DNA of 64,000 bases from Brevibacillus brevis (GCF_900637055.1 NZ_LR134338.1:2738001-2802000); one strand, 5' to 3'; positions 43,096 to 51,867 are shown, counted from the first letter of the stretch. A program made the numbers and translations. The notes: generated by a model not told the origin, from the letters alone.

Positions 43096-44053
43096 TTATG
43101 GTTTGTCAGTATGATTCATTACTGTGTAATGTTGTAGAAGTTTTTGGGATAGTATGATGATACGATTCACGATCCTCTCTGGCTCTAATACTTTAGCTTC
43201 AGTACCTAACCGGAAAAAGTACTGGGAGACGAATTCGATTTCCTTGTGATCAATAACGGTGTCTATATAACCGAAATCCTCATTCTGCATGACGATATGT
43301 GGTTCCAGCCAAGGCTGGCTTCGGCACTGACGAAGTCCTTCTCTGGATAGCTCAACGTAAAGCCGTATGGGTGTAACTGGTTCTAGTTCGGTATGGCTAA
43401 GCAGCCAATCGTGAAGTGTGATCCTGGGAACAAATGTCCGCTCTACCTTGTTAAGTGTTACAATTCGGTCCGTACGAAACAGTTTCACCTCGTTGGTGTC
43501 CATAACGATGGCAGGCATATACCAAAAGCCATCATAGGCGTAGACGCCAATTGGAGCTACTTCCCTCAAAGAAGTACCGTCTTTTGACATATATTTGATT
43601 TGAACGACTTGTTGCTCAGTGGCCGCTTCCACGACTTCTTTCAGATTTTTAGACGGGATGCTTCTCTTTTTGTTCCAAAATGAAAAAACCTCGTCGAGGC
43701 GATCGATCTTCTTTCTCGTATCGATGGGGAGGCTTGTATAAAGTTTCTTCGATACCGAGTCGATGTCAATCTCAAATGTAATATTTCAGCGATTGAAATG
43801 AGAAGAAGATGGAAAATGCTTCGTTCTCGTTTAGTAGAATGGGAGGTAATATCCGATTGTCCAATACGCGATAACCACCGCTGCGGCCAGGTTCTGTATA
43901 GAGCGGAACGCCCATCTCACTTAATTCAGTCAGATACCGATGAGCCGTCCGTACGGAAACATTGAATTCATGAGCCACATCTTGAGCCGTAAAACGGCGA
44001 CTGGCATTCACATACATAATAAGGTCGAACAGCAGCTTGGCTTTGGACATCAC
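43096..44053 (-). pseudogene. YafY-type HTH-WYL regulator, frameshifted
   Basis: Two frames together make one DeoR/YafY-type regulator. The first (44053 to 43772) encodes a helix-turn-helix, 'FTAQDVAHEFNVSVRTAHRYL', and breaks off at 'SLKYYI' and a stop. A one-base frame change there continues directly into 'FEIDIDSVSKKLYTSLP', then through 'KIDRLDEVF' to the WYL-domain part that ends at 43096 ('QQVVQIKYMSKDGTSLREV', 'GFWYMPAIV'). Joined, the length of about 318 residues is normal for the family. It is divergent from the quinone oxidoreductase, its probable target. It could be a real inactivation or a sequencing error. Confidence 0.82.
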
Positions 44054-44151
44054 TGATGCACTCCTTCTCTATTAACCATGACAACTATTGACATGTTAAT
44101 ATGATAGATTCATGGATGCAAGATAACATGTGTTGATTTGAGGAGGTAAGC

Positions 44152-45126
44152 ATGAATAAGATTCCAGATAAGATGAAGGCTGTAGTGCTGAATAGATTTG
44201 GGGGTCCGGAAGAATTACGGCTGCAGGAGGTCGATATGCCTAAAATTGGTCCGGACGACGTGTTGATTCGATTAGCATATGCCGGTGTGGGAGAATGGGA
44301 CGCATTCGAACGGCAAGGCGGATACGCGGAAATGCTGAGTTTGAATCCGCAATTCCCTTACATTCTCGGTTCTGAAGGATCCGGCACGGTTGTTGCACGG
44401 GGGGAGAAAGTTTCAAATGTTAACTTGGGAGATCTGGTCTATGCACCTGGGTTTCTAAATCCGAAAGGCGGCTTCTATGCAGAGTACGCAGCTGTTGAAT
44501 CCCAATATGTGTCCCGTATTCCAGAGGGATTAACCAGGCAGGAAGCAGCGGTCATATCCGGAGTCGGTATTACCGCACTACGCGGACTGGAAGATGTACT
44601 GAATCTTCAACAAGCAGAATCTGTTATGATTTTCGGCGCAAGCGGAGGGGTAGGTCATATGGCGGTCCAGCTCGCGAAAAGCCTGGGAGCCCGTGTATTT
44701 GCGATTGCGTCAGGTGAAGACGGTGTTGCCATGGTAAAAAAGCTTGGCTGCGATGCGGTCGTGAATGGTAAAGCGGGGGATATCCTTTCGATGGCAATGA
44801 AATTTGCCCCAGATGGATTCGACGCGGCTCTGTTCACCGCAGCAGGAGAGGCCGCAAATCATGCAATTGGCTGTATCCGTGCTGGAGGACGCGTCGCATA
44901 CCCTCATGGGATACGCCCTGAATTACGGACATCCTCAGGAATCAGAATAGAAGGATATAACGGCGAACCAGATCCTGAAATCATTGGCAGGCTTCAGCGT
45001 TACATCACCCGCAATCGACTATCCGTTCATATCAGCCATATCTTTGCTCTAGAAGATGCCTCTAAAGCTCATGCTACGATCAACAGCCATTACTTGGGGA
45101 AAATCTGTCTGCAACTAAATACCTAA
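44152..45126 (+). CDS. zinc-independent quinone oxidoreductase-like dehydrogenase
   Basis: A 324-residue medium-chain reductase. 'KAVVLNRFGGPEELRLQEV' at the N-terminus and the nucleotide loop 'IFGASGGVGHMAVQLAK' (about 163-179) mark the NADPH:quinone oxidoreductase group; zinc-binding cysteines are missing. GAGGAGG lies six bases before the ATG. About 98 bases separate it from the start of the frameshifted WYL regulator on the other strand, so regulation by that protein when intact is likely. Confidence 0.92.
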   Translation: MNKIPDKMKAVVLNRFGGPEELRLQEVDMPKIGPDDVLIRLAYAGVGEWDAFERQGGYAEMLSLNPQFPYILGSEGSGTVVARGEKVSNVNLGDLVYAPGFLNPKGGFYAEYAAVESQYVSRIPEGLTRQEAAVISGVGITALRGLEDVLNLQQAESVMIFGASGGVGHMAVQLAKSLGARVFAIASGEDGVAMVKKLGCDAVVNGKAGDILSMAMKFAPDGFDAALFTAAGEAANHAIGCIRAGGRVAYPHGIRPELRTSSGIRIEGYNGEPDPEIIGRLQRYITRNRLSVHISHIFALEDASKAHATINSHYLGKICLQLNT

Positions 45127-45210
45127 TGGAGATGCAGCGTGATGAATGCTCTCGGGTAATGATAGCTGATTAATGTTAACGAAGGCAGCCGTCCATCCAT
45201 CAGCCAATAC

Positions 45211-45250
45211 AAAGGCCCTCCAGTCGCATTACTGCGATTGGAAGGCCCTT
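45211..45250. terminator. bidirectional intrinsic terminator
   Basis: AAAGGCCCTCCAGTCGCA and TGCGATTGGAAGGCCCTT pair over about 16 bases with two G-U pairs, loop TTAC. It lies between the quinone oxidoreductase and the convergent YkgJ-type gene. Confidence 0.85.
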
Positions 45251-45321
45251 AAAGCGCGCATTTTGTTGCCTACCTATGTGATCAGGCAAGATGTACGCGC
45301 AAATCTCTCAGCTCCATTTCT

Positions 45322-45666
45322 TTAAAAATGCTTCCAAGTAAAATCAATACTCAAATACCCAATCTGTTTCTCCTTAAAGGTCAGCGTTTCCTTCGTTGCC
45401 AATTCCGGTTTGCGAAAACAGACAAGGTCTGTGTGATATCCAAAAGCGCGACAAACTTCCGGTCGAGCGCTATGGATACCACACTGATCTTTTTGCATGT
45501 CGTAGAAGATACAAGTTCCGAACATTCTCGGTTGATTTTTCAGATCGTCACGGAGCTTTTTTGGAAGCGCTTTCAATTTCTTGTGTATCATTTTAAATTC
45601 CTTCTCTGTTATAGGAACAGGACCACAGCATAATCCTTTACAGCCTTGGCAAGGCAACGTTTCCAT
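45322..45666 (-). CDS. YkgJ-type cysteine-cluster protein
   Basis: A 114-residue protein of the YkgJ/CxxCxxCC family. Its metal ligands are probably the cysteines in 'LPCQGCKGLCCGP' (about 4-16), 'GTCIFYD', 'DQCGIHSARPEVCRAFG' (about 61-77). Members are putative zinc or iron-sulfur binding proteins of unknown function. It is a single gene on the minus strand; its start lies about 175 bases from the Crp-type gene on the other strand. Confidence 0.9.
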   Translation of the reverse strand: METLPCQGCKGLCCGPVPITEKEFKMIHKKLKALPKKLRDDLKNQPRMFGTCIFYDMQKDQCGIHSARPEVCRAFGYHTDLVCFRKPELATKETLTFKEKQIGYLSIDFTWKHF

Positions 45667-45842
45667 CGAATCTACAACCTCTCGTCATGTGATGTTTGCT
45701 AGAAAGAACAAAAAAGATGACCCTCGCTGATTCAGGAGATCATCTTAAGAACTACCGTGTTCAATTGTATTGGTTATTCAAAAATTCGGTAAGAAGTAAA
45801 TACTGTACTTTTATTATAACACAAGTAGGAAGATTTTGACGA

Positions 45843-46556
45843 ATGCTTTCGATAGTATGCAACCATATGCAGCTCTCCCAATTGACAAAAAAGTACGAGA
45901 AGCTGGGCAGCATGTTGACGGATGTCCCCTCTGAGATCCGTGACCGCTTTATCGTCAGGAAATTTCCCAGGCATACTGTCATTTGCAAAAAAGATGAAGT
46001 CATCCGTCATGTATATATCATCTGCGCAGGGACGATGAGGATCGTAAACGAGTTTGACAATGGCAATGTCTATGCATTTACCGATACAGAACCGTATACA
46101 TGGATTGGAGATACAGAATTATTGGCGGGGGTTCACCGCTATGATTGTACAGTCGAATCGATTACAAACTGCACGACGCTCCAAATGAGTTGTGAGGACT
46201 TTCTCGCTTGTTTTGAAAGCAGTCACGTCTTTGCGAAGGTACTCGCCAGAACGATTGCCAACAAGGTTCATCATCGGTCTTCCAAGATCGGAGAAAACAT
46301 TTTTTATCCGGTTCTCTATAATATGGCGTCTCTTCTAATCCAGCTTGCCCAGGAGTATGCGGTCGATAACAAGGCAGCGATTATACCCTTGAAGCGTCAA
46401 CATATGGCGGAACGTTTGGGCATTAGCATCAGATCGGTCAACAGGGCAATCAAACGGTTGAAAGAGAATCATTATTTATCCATCACGAAGGGGAAAATTG
46501 TGATCGAACCGGAGCAGCTTCTGAGGCTGATACAAGCGGTAGATCAATTTAAATAA
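45843..46556 (+). CDS. Crp/Fnr-family transcriptional regulator
   Basis: A 237-residue regulator. Residues about 30-145 form a cyclic-nucleotide-binding fold ('VYIICAGTMRIVNEFDNGN'), and about 175-225 form a winged helix with 'RQHMAERLGISIRSVNRAIKRL'. Fnr-type iron-sulfur cysteines are not clustered, and the cAMP-binding arginine signature is not clear, so the effector is unknown. The most likely start is ATG 45843 with GTAGGAAG about 12 bases upstream; ATG 45867 is an alternative. It precedes a Gfo/Idh oxidoreductase gene and could control it. Confidence 0.88.
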   Translation: MLSIVCNHMQLSQLTKKYEKLGSMLTDVPSEIRDRFIVRKFPRHTVICKKDEVIRHVYIICAGTMRIVNEFDNGNVYAFTDTEPYTWIGDTELLAGVHRYDCTVESITNCTTLQMSCEDFLACFESSHVFAKVLARTIANKVHHRSSKIGENIFYPVLYNMASLLIQLAQEYAVDNKAAIIPLKRQHMAERLGISIRSVNRAIKRLKENHYLSITKGKIVIEPEQLLRLIQAVDQFK

Positions 46557-46588
46557 AGGTGATTACTATGAGGGACTCTTTCTTTTAA

Positions 46589-46610
46589 AAAGGGACAGGT
46601 GTCCTTTTTT
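46589..46610 (+). terminator. intrinsic terminator after the Crp-type gene
   Basis: GGACA-GG-TGTCC with flanking A and T runs (AAAAAG before, TTTTTT after). Confidence 0.75.
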
Positions 46611-46677
46611 CGTTTTATCAGCAGGGATATGATCGAAATATATCAGAGACCCTACTGAATGAAAGGGAGAGAAAATA

Positions 46678-47688
46678 GTGAGCAATTCAAAACTGTGTTT
46701 TATCGGAGCCGGCTTTCATGCGACAACCAATATCATTCCATCGGCCGTGGAAGCGGGGGCGGTCATCCAGGCAATTGCTACTCGCAGTATGGAACGGTCG
46801 AAAGCTGCCCTCCAGCGATTCGGAAGCAGGGGGACAGCGTACGACGACTATAAAATCATGCTCCAACAGGAACATTGCGATGGAGTGGTAATCGTAGCCC
46901 AGCCACATGATCAATTTTCTTTGGCGCTGGATTGCGTTCGTGCATGCAAAAATGTGTACGTGGACAAGCCGTTGGGATGGAATGCAAAAGAAGCGGCTCA
47001 GATCGCAGATGCAGCCGATCAAGCCGGAGTTGTGCTGATGGTGGGGTTTATGAAACGCTTTGCGCCTTGCTACATGAAAGTAAAAGAATGGATTTCAGAG
47101 GGGACACTGGGAGAGGTGCGCTCTTTTCAATTGACATTCGCTGTTGACAGCACGCCATTTTGTACGAACGAGGAAGAGTTCATGAAGCTTGTCGCCATTC
47201 ACATGGTTGATTTGATGCGGTACTTGTTCGGTGAAGTATCGCAAGTCGCCGGGTTTAGCAATAACGATAACCGAAGGATTGCGAACAGTCTCACCTTGCA
47301 ATTTGAAAATGGGGTTGTCGGGAGTGTTTATTTTGCGGGAATGAGTGCATGGTCAAAGGAAAGCGAAAGTTTGCTCGTTACATTTGACCACGGATATATG
47401 CGGGCGAATGATATCGAAACGGTCACGATTCATCAATCGTTGCCAACGGATGCTGCATCATGGAAATCATTGACGGAGCAAGTTACTGTTTTCAGCCCTT
47501 CCATCTCCACCATGTCAGGAGGGGTGAAAGATCTGTATTTGCGGGGCTTTGTAGGGGAAATGGCGCATTTTATGAAGTGCTGTACAGAGGGTGTGACTCC
47601 GCAGTCGAGCGGACGCGACAATGTAGCTACCATGTTGCTCTGTGACCGAATCTTGCATGTAGGATGTCTTTTTCGAATTCAAAAATAA
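46678..47688 (+). CDS. Gfo/Idh/MocA-family oxidoreductase
   Basis: A 336-residue NAD(P)-dependent dehydrogenase of the Gfo/Idh/MocA family. The Rossmann strand 'KLCFIGAGFHATTNIIPS' is at the start and the catalytic 'YVDKPLGWNAKEA' (Lys near 99) is typical. These enzymes oxidise sugars, inositols or amino sugars. GTG start behind GGGAGAG. No sugar-transport gene is adjacent, so the substrate is open. Confidence 0.9.
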   Translation: MSNSKLCFIGAGFHATTNIIPSAVEAGAVIQAIATRSMERSKAALQRFGSRGTAYDDYKIMLQQEHCDGVVIVAQPHDQFSLALDCVRACKNVYVDKPLGWNAKEAAQIADAADQAGVVLMVGFMKRFAPCYMKVKEWISEGTLGEVRSFQLTFAVDSTPFCTNEEEFMKLVAIHMVDLMRYLFGEVSQVAGFSNNDNRRIANSLTLQFENGVVGSVYFAGMSAWSKESESLLVTFDHGYMRANDIETVTIHQSLPTDAASWKSLTEQVTVFSPSISTMSGGVKDLYLRGFVGEMAHFMKCCTEGVTPQSSGRDNVATMLLCDRILHVGCLFRIQK

Positions 47689-47706
47689 TCGCTGCATAAA
47701 AAGAGG

Positions 47707-47731
47707 AGAAGCGCTCACGGTAAGCGCTTCT
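47707..47731. terminator. hairpin between convergent genes
   Basis: AGAAGCGCT (47707-47715) and AGCGCTTCT (47723-47731) form a perfect 9-base stem between the oxidoreductase and the convergent acetyltransferase. T-runs are short. Confidence 0.65.
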
Positions 47732-47735
47732 AACC

Positions 47736-48233
47736 TCATAGGCATGTGTGTTTGACCAGAATGAGTTCTTCCACTTCTTCGCCGCGTGCTTCCGAAAATG
47801 CCTGATCGACACCGAAAGGCTGAAAACCGTTTTTTTCTAACACACGAATGGATGCGATGTTGTCATGGGCGACACGCGCATATACAGGACGTGTTCGGAG
47901 TTCCTCTAAAAAGAGAGAAAGTGCATTTGTCGCGATACCTTTGCCCCAAAAGCTTTTGTCAATCCAGTATCCAATCGTAGGCAAGCCAAACAGCTCAAAG
48001 CACGAAACATTACCGACAATTTGCCCATTCATGACAATGGTTCTTTTCACAATCGAATCATTGTTCAAAATTCTTGTCCAATGAGCGGTGAATCCATCTC
48101 TATCTTCAGGGTTCTTGACAGTAAAGGCCGCCATCCTATGAGCGGATTTGTCCAATTGCTGAGTGAAAAATACAGGGAGATCTGCCTCTGTTACTTCTCG
48201 TAAATCAAGGAACTGATCACGCAATGGCTCCAA
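47736..48233 (-). CDS. GNAT acetyltransferase, RimJ/RimL-like
   Basis: A 165-residue GCN5-related acetyltransferase of the RimJ/RimL group: 'LREVTEADLPVFF' start, 'IGYWIDKSFWGKGIATNAL' acetyl-CoA loop (about 88-106) and 'NIASIRVLEKNGF' (about 124). The start is a TTG, nine bases after GGAGG. The substrate may be a small molecule or a protein N-terminus. It follows a predicted small membrane protein gene on the same strand and may be co-transcribed with it. Confidence 0.9.
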   Translation of the reverse strand: MEPLRDQFLDLREVTEADLPVFFTQQLDKSAHRMAAFTVKNPEDRDGFTAHWTRILNNDSIVKRTIVMNGQIVGNVSCFELFGLPTIGYWIDKSFWGKGIATNALSLFLEELRTRPVYARVAHDNIASIRVLEKNGFQPFGVDQAFSEARGEEVEELILVKHTCL

Positions 48234-48258
48234 GGAAAAGCACCTCCAAAAAAGTTAG

Positions 48259-48360
48259 CTATTCTCTCTTCACCAACACTTTGATAATCAACGACAGTAC
48301 CGTGAGAACCAAAATGACATTAGCGATGAGCATAAAGCTAGGTAAACAAAGCGTAAACAA
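48259..48360 (-). CDS. predicted 33-residue single-pass membrane protein
   Basis: A short frame below usual size cut-offs. It encodes one strong hydrophobic helix, 'FMLIANVILVLTVLSLIIKV', followed by a basic end 'LVKRE', a layout that fits a small inner-membrane protein with the tail in the cytoplasm. The TTG start has TAGGAG ten bases upstream; a GTG nine bases further up would extend it by three residues but overlaps that site. It ends 25 bases before the acetyltransferase start. I know no family for it. Confidence 0.5.
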   Translation of the reverse strand: MFTLCLPSFMLIANVILVLTVLSLIIKVLVKRE

Positions 48361-48405
48361 GATGTACACACTCCTACTCGTTACAACCTTTGAAAGTGAA
48401 AAAGA

Positions 48406-49080
48406 CTAGTTCTCCCCGGTGACAAGCATGATCGCAAAGCCATCATAGCCCTTGCTGCCAACTGTCTGTACAACGGTTCCACTGACACGTTGCTCTTCCG
48501 CTACCATGTCGGTGAATTGACGTACACCGACAATATTGGGATCTGTGCTTGTTTCGTCCACGACTTGACCACTTCGTACAACATTATCCGTGATAATTAC
48601 AGTACCTTTGCGCGAGAGCTTCAATGCCCATTGAAAATAGTCGGGGTTTCCTTTTTTATCTGCATCGATAAAAATAAAATCAAAAGGACCCTGATTTTCT
48701 TTGTAAAGTTGGATGAGAGAATCAAGGGCAAGTCCGACCTTCACTTCCACGATCTGATCCAGTCCTGCGCGGGTAATGTTCGATTGTGCAACTTCTGCAT
48801 GCTTCGGATCATATTCGAGAGTAATGAGACGACCGCCAGCAGGGAGTGCGCGGGCTAGCCAGATGGTACTGTATCCACCGAGAGTGCCAATTTCCAAAAT
48901 CGAACGAGCGCCTTGGATCCGTGCTAACAGATGAAGAAGCTTACCTTGATTGGGTGCTACATCGATAGCTGGCAGACCTGCAGCTGCGTTCACTTGAAGA
49001 ACTGTGTCTAGAACGGAATCGGCTTCCAGTAATTTATCCGTAAAATAGTGATCGACCGCTGTCCATTGCTCTCTATTCAT
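48406..49080 (-). CDS. SAM-dependent O-methyltransferase
   Basis: A 224-residue class I methyltransferase of the catechol/caffeoyl-CoA O-methyltransferase family (Methyltransf_3). The SAM motif 'ILEIGTLGGYSTIWLA' (about 62-77), 'FIFIDADKKGNPDYF' (about 135-149) with metal-ligand Asp, and 'IITDNVVRSG' (about 159) are all present. GAGGAG precedes the ATG. Related enzymes methylate hydroxyl groups of aromatics or, in YrrM, a tRNA uridine; the latter is possible. Confidence 0.92.
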   Translation of the reverse strand: MNREQWTAVDHYFTDKLLEADSVLDTVLQVNAAAGLPAIDVAPNQGKLLHLLARIQGARSILEIGTLGGYSTIWLARALPAGGRLITLEYDPKHAEVAQSNITRAGLDQIVEVKVGLALDSLIQLYKENQGPFDFIFIDADKKGNPDYFQWALKLSRKGTVIITDNVVRSGQVVDETSTDPNIVGVRQFTDMVAEEQRVSGTVVQTVGSKGYDGFAIMLVTGEN

Positions 49081-49197
49081 GATCTCAACTCCTCAATATT
49101 TTACAGGGATATCATAACACGATTAGCAACTTCTGGCTGGATTTTTTGTTGCGAATCACACATTTCAGCAGAGGGTTTCTATGATGGATCATGCTTT

Positions 49198-49218
49198 ATA
49201 GGTAAGATTTTCACCTAT
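49198..49218. repeat. dyad copy 1, ATAGGT-N9-ACCTAT
   Basis: Inverted repeat ATAGGT (49198-49203) / ACCTAT (49213-49218). The left half continues as ATAGGTAA, the same as in the second copy at 49370. Together they look like operators for one regulator. Confidence 0.5.
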
Positions 49219-49287
49219 TACCATTATTTTCGCATAGCGTAAACGATGAGTTTTCATGATAATAGAAAAGTAATCCAAGCTAGCTAG

Positions 49288-49498
49288 TATAATCCAATCT
49301 TGGGGATTCTATTCCACGCGTTCGACTAAATGATGCAGTCAAAGTCGGCGCCATTTTTTTATTCCATCTATAGGTAAATGTACCTATTATTGTTCGTTGT
49401 CAACAGAAGTGAAGTCCTATATGCTTACATTATTCACGTATGACATATGCGTACTACCCCGTACGCCCCAACCACTTTCTGTTGGTTGGGATTTTTTT
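49288..49498 (+). ncRNA. candidate orphan transcript ending at a strong terminator
   Basis: A TATAAT (49288-49293) is followed about 175 bases later by a textbook terminator: CCCAACCA (49467-49474) / TGGTTGGG (49483-49490) and eight T. The nearest upstream gene is divergent, so no known + strand gene needs this terminator, and no credible frame lies in between. It may be a small RNA or a leader. The -35 region is poor, so the promoter is tentative. Confidence 0.4.
49370..49387. repeat. dyad copy 2, ATAGGTA-N4-TACCTAT
   Basis: A perfect 7-base inverted repeat around AATG (49370-49376 and 49381-49387), sharing ATAGGTAA with the copy 172 bases upstream. No coding gene lies between them. Confidence 0.55.
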
Positions 49499-49589
49499 TG
49501 CTCGCATTCACTATCCAGTTATCTCCTATCGCGTTTCGATGCGATTTTTTATATCCTTGTACATAGGACTCGTAATGTTCTTGGGGTCC

Positions 49590-49628
49590 GCGGTGACTCA
49601 AATTATGCAGAGGAGTCACCGCTTTTTT
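49590..49628 (+). terminator. second terminator, possible attenuator before the YhcN/YlaJ-type gene
   Basis: GCGGTGACTC (49590-49599) and GAGTCACCGC (49613-49622) are perfect complements, followed by six T. It lies about 65 bases before the lipoprotein start and 92 after the previous terminator, which is odd if it does not regulate the gene. Confidence 0.85.
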
Positions 49629-49694
49629 CTTTACATACTTCCTCCGTTCCAGGTCAAGCTAGTAACAGGTGATTTTGGTCAGGAGGTGTTTTGT

Positions 49695-50147
49695 GTGCGG
49701 GCAACTTTCGTGGTGCTGACGTTGGCTTTTGCTTTGACCGTAACAGGGTGTACGAAGCAATCTGGTACAGAAACGAAGCAAAAAACGGAAGCGGAGCCGT
49801 TGTGCATGCCTGTTCCCGTCAGACATTATCAATGGGAAGAGCGAGCGAGAGCAATTACAGCTAGCGTGAAGGGCATAGACAAAATAGTGGCTGTGCAAAT
49901 CGATAAAGAGCTCGATGTGGCTATTCAAGTGACGAATTTTAATCGGTTCAATCTGGAATCGATTCAAAAAGAAGTCGGAAAGAAATTAAAAGAGGCCTTC
50001 CCAGATGCCAATATTCATGTGACTGCTGATAAGCGATTGATAAAAGATTTGCAAAGACTAAGTGACGAGCCGTGGCCAACTGATGTAAAAGCCGCATGCC
50101 AGAAGAAGAAATCCTTAAAAGAAATTGAAAAGAAAATGAAGGGCTAA
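49695..50147 (+). CDS. YhcN/YlaJ-family sporulation lipoprotein
   Basis: A 150-residue lipoprotein: hydrophobic helix, lipobox 'LTVTGC', then a YhcN/YlaJ-like domain in which 'ASVKGIDKIVAVQIDKELDV' (about 56-75) and a following amphipathic helix are typical. Family members are made in the forespore or sit in the spore inner membrane. The GTG at 49695 lies seven bases after AGGAGGTG; the longer frame from 49440 crosses a terminator hairpin and is rejected. Confidence 0.85.
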   Translation: MRATFVVLTLAFALTVTGCTKQSGTETKQKTEAEPLCMPVPVRHYQWEERARAITASVKGIDKIVAVQIDKELDVAIQVTNFNRFNLESIQKEVGKKLKEAFPDANIHVTADKRLIKDLQRLSDEPWPTDVKAACQKKKSLKEIEKKMKG

Positions 50148-50158
50148 CCTACTTCCAA

Positions 50159-50190
50159 AACCTCACACACTACATGCGTAGAGTGAGGTT
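50159..50190 (+). terminator. intrinsic terminator after the YhcN/YlaJ-type gene
   Basis: AACCTCAC (50159-50166) pairs with GTGAGGTT (50183-50190), followed by CTTCCTATTT. A second hairpin, ACTCCC-TGACT-GGGAGT (50256-50272), just before the convergent gene serves the minus strand. Confidence 0.75.
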
Positions 50191-50280
50191 CTTCCTATTT
50201 ATATTTTGACGGAATGATTAAAATGAAAATTCTGTGATTTCCTAACGAAGAAGAACTCCCTGACTGGGAGTCTATATTGG

Positions 50281-50517
50281 CTAGTGGTGATCATGATCGT
50301 AATGATGCGCGCGCGCTCGATCTCGATGGAGGTCGATACCGCGTAATTCACCCTTGGCTTTTTCCACAAGTACTTGATAATCTCTTACCACTTCTGTCAA
50401 GGTAGTAACTGATTCCTTGTAGTCGGGATCATTACAGATTCCATCTATCGCTCGATGGAGGTGATACATCTTATCTTCGGTTTTTCGGATAAATTCTACC
50501 CAATCCATTCCGTTCAT
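50281..50517 (-). CDS. small protein with His-rich tail, function unknown
   Basis: A 78-residue helical protein ('DWVEFIRKTEDKMYHLHRAI', then 'VTTLTEVVRDYQVLVEKAKG') that ends in a histidine/aspartate cluster, 'HHYDHDHH', which could bind metal. The ATG at 50517 has AAGGAGGT about seven bases upstream; the longer frame to 50601 lacks one. I do not recognise the family. Single gene. Confidence 0.7.
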   Translation of the reverse strand: MNGMDWVEFIRKTEDKMYHLHRAIDGICNDPDYKESVTTLTEVVRDYQVLVEKAKGELRGIDLHRDRARAHHYDHDHH

Positions 50518-50695
50518 AAAATACCTCCTTTCCGTCATAGGCTTTACTCCCGTGCGCGAAAGTATGCAAGGTGAAATTGCGAATAAATAGCGCGTATGCA
50601 ATCTAATAATGAACTTTGGTCTTGTAACGATAATCTGTTCATGATAACATACCTCACATCAATAGCATCAAAGGACGAGACTTGAGGTGTATTAG

Positions 50696-51670
50696 ATGAA
50701 CGGGTTAGCCAAACTGAATCGATCGCTTGAGAAAATCATGCCCATACTAACGCCGAGTAGTGTTGCCATTGGGGTAATAGCCGGGACAAATTTGCAGCCA
50801 TTTGCTTTTTTGTCTCCTTGGGTGTTTGCCTTCATGACATTTGCCGGCAGTCTGGGCTCAGGATTTAAAGAATTTGCAAAGGTACTGACCAGACCGCTCC
50901 CTTTAATCGTCAACTTGTTGATTCTTCATGCACTTATGCCGCTGATTGCTTGGTCAATGGCTCGGTTGTTTTATCCAGATGATATCCATGTCATCACGGG
51001 CTTTTTGTTGGCTGCTTTAATTCCCACAGGGATCACGAGCTTTTTGTGGTCATCAATATATTTCGGGAACATCGCACTGACGCTATCCATTATTTTGTTG
51101 GATACGATGCTCTCCCCATTAGTTGTTCCGATGGGGATGTCCTTGTTTTTAGGGGCAACAGTCGAGATGGATTTAGCTGAACTGATGAAGGGTTTGTTTT
51201 ATATGATCGTGTTGCCATCGCTTGTCGGTATGCTGCTCAATCATTTATCAAATGGGAACGTCAAAAAAACGCTGGCACCCAAATTAGCGCCATTTTCTAA
51301 GATGGGAATGGGTGTTGTCGTCGCGATCAACAGCTCGATGGTCTCGTCTTACTTTCATATGATGGACGCTAAACTGGTAGGAATGGCGGTCCTTGTACTG
51401 GTAGTAGCCATTTTGGGTTATTTGATGGGGTGGGGGATCGCAAGGCTGTTCGGATGGGAGCGTGATGTGATCGTCACGTTAACCTTCAACAGTGGAATGC
51501 GAAACATTAGTGCGGGTGCAGTTATGGCAATCACGTACTTTCCTGCGCCTGTTGCTCTTCCCGTTGTTCTCGGTATGCTTTTTCAGCAAATACTGGCTTC
51601 TACCTTCGGAAAGTTTTTGGAGCTGGTTGAGAAAAGACCGCAGCATCAACCACAGGAATTGTCTAACTAA
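50696..51670 (+). CDS. bile acid:sodium symporter (BASS/SBF) family transporter
   Basis: A 324-residue membrane protein with about nine to ten helices. 'FAFMTFAGSLGSGFKEFAKVL' (about 43-63) and 'VTLTFNSGMRNISAGAVMAI' (about 260-279) match the sodium-binding crossover regions of the BASS family (YocS-like). Bacterial members import keto acids, pantoate or similar organic acids with sodium. No neighbour points to the substrate. A strong terminator follows. Confidence 0.88.
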   Translation: MNGLAKLNRSLEKIMPILTPSSVAIGVIAGTNLQPFAFLSPWVFAFMTFAGSLGSGFKEFAKVLTRPLPLIVNLLILHALMPLIAWSMARLFYPDDIHVITGFLLAALIPTGITSFLWSSIYFGNIALTLSIILLDTMLSPLVVPMGMSLFLGATVEMDLAELMKGLFYMIVLPSLVGMLLNHLSNGNVKKTLAPKLAPFSKMGMGVVVAINSSMVSSYFHMMDAKLVGMAVLVLVVAILGYLMGWGIARLFGWERDVIVTLTFNSGMRNISAGAVMAITYFPAPVALPVVLGMLFQQILASTFGKFLELVEKRPQHQPQELSN

Positions 51671-51676
51671 AGCAAG

Positions 51677-51715
51677 AGCCGTTTTCCTAAATCAATTGGA
51701 AAACGGCTTTTTTCT
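51677..51715 (+). terminator. intrinsic terminator after the BASS transporter
   Basis: AGCCGTTTTCC (51677-51687) pairs with GGAAAACGGCT (51698-51708), followed by TTTTTTCTT. Confidence 0.92.
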
Positions 51716-51867
51716 TACAGATTCCTACCAAAGAACGAAGGATCTTATCAAGAAGTGATTAAAAGTCCAATTTCACAACAAATCTTGGCTGAACAAATGG
51801 GGAGACTTTTACAGAGGAAACTTTCATAAGGCTATCATGGGTTCAAATGAAGAAATTGAAAAAAGGG

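Noticed and set aside
48406..49080. O-methyltransferase as a tailoring enzyme of the cluster
   Set aside because: It is 24 kb away behind several terminators and has housekeeping-type relatives.
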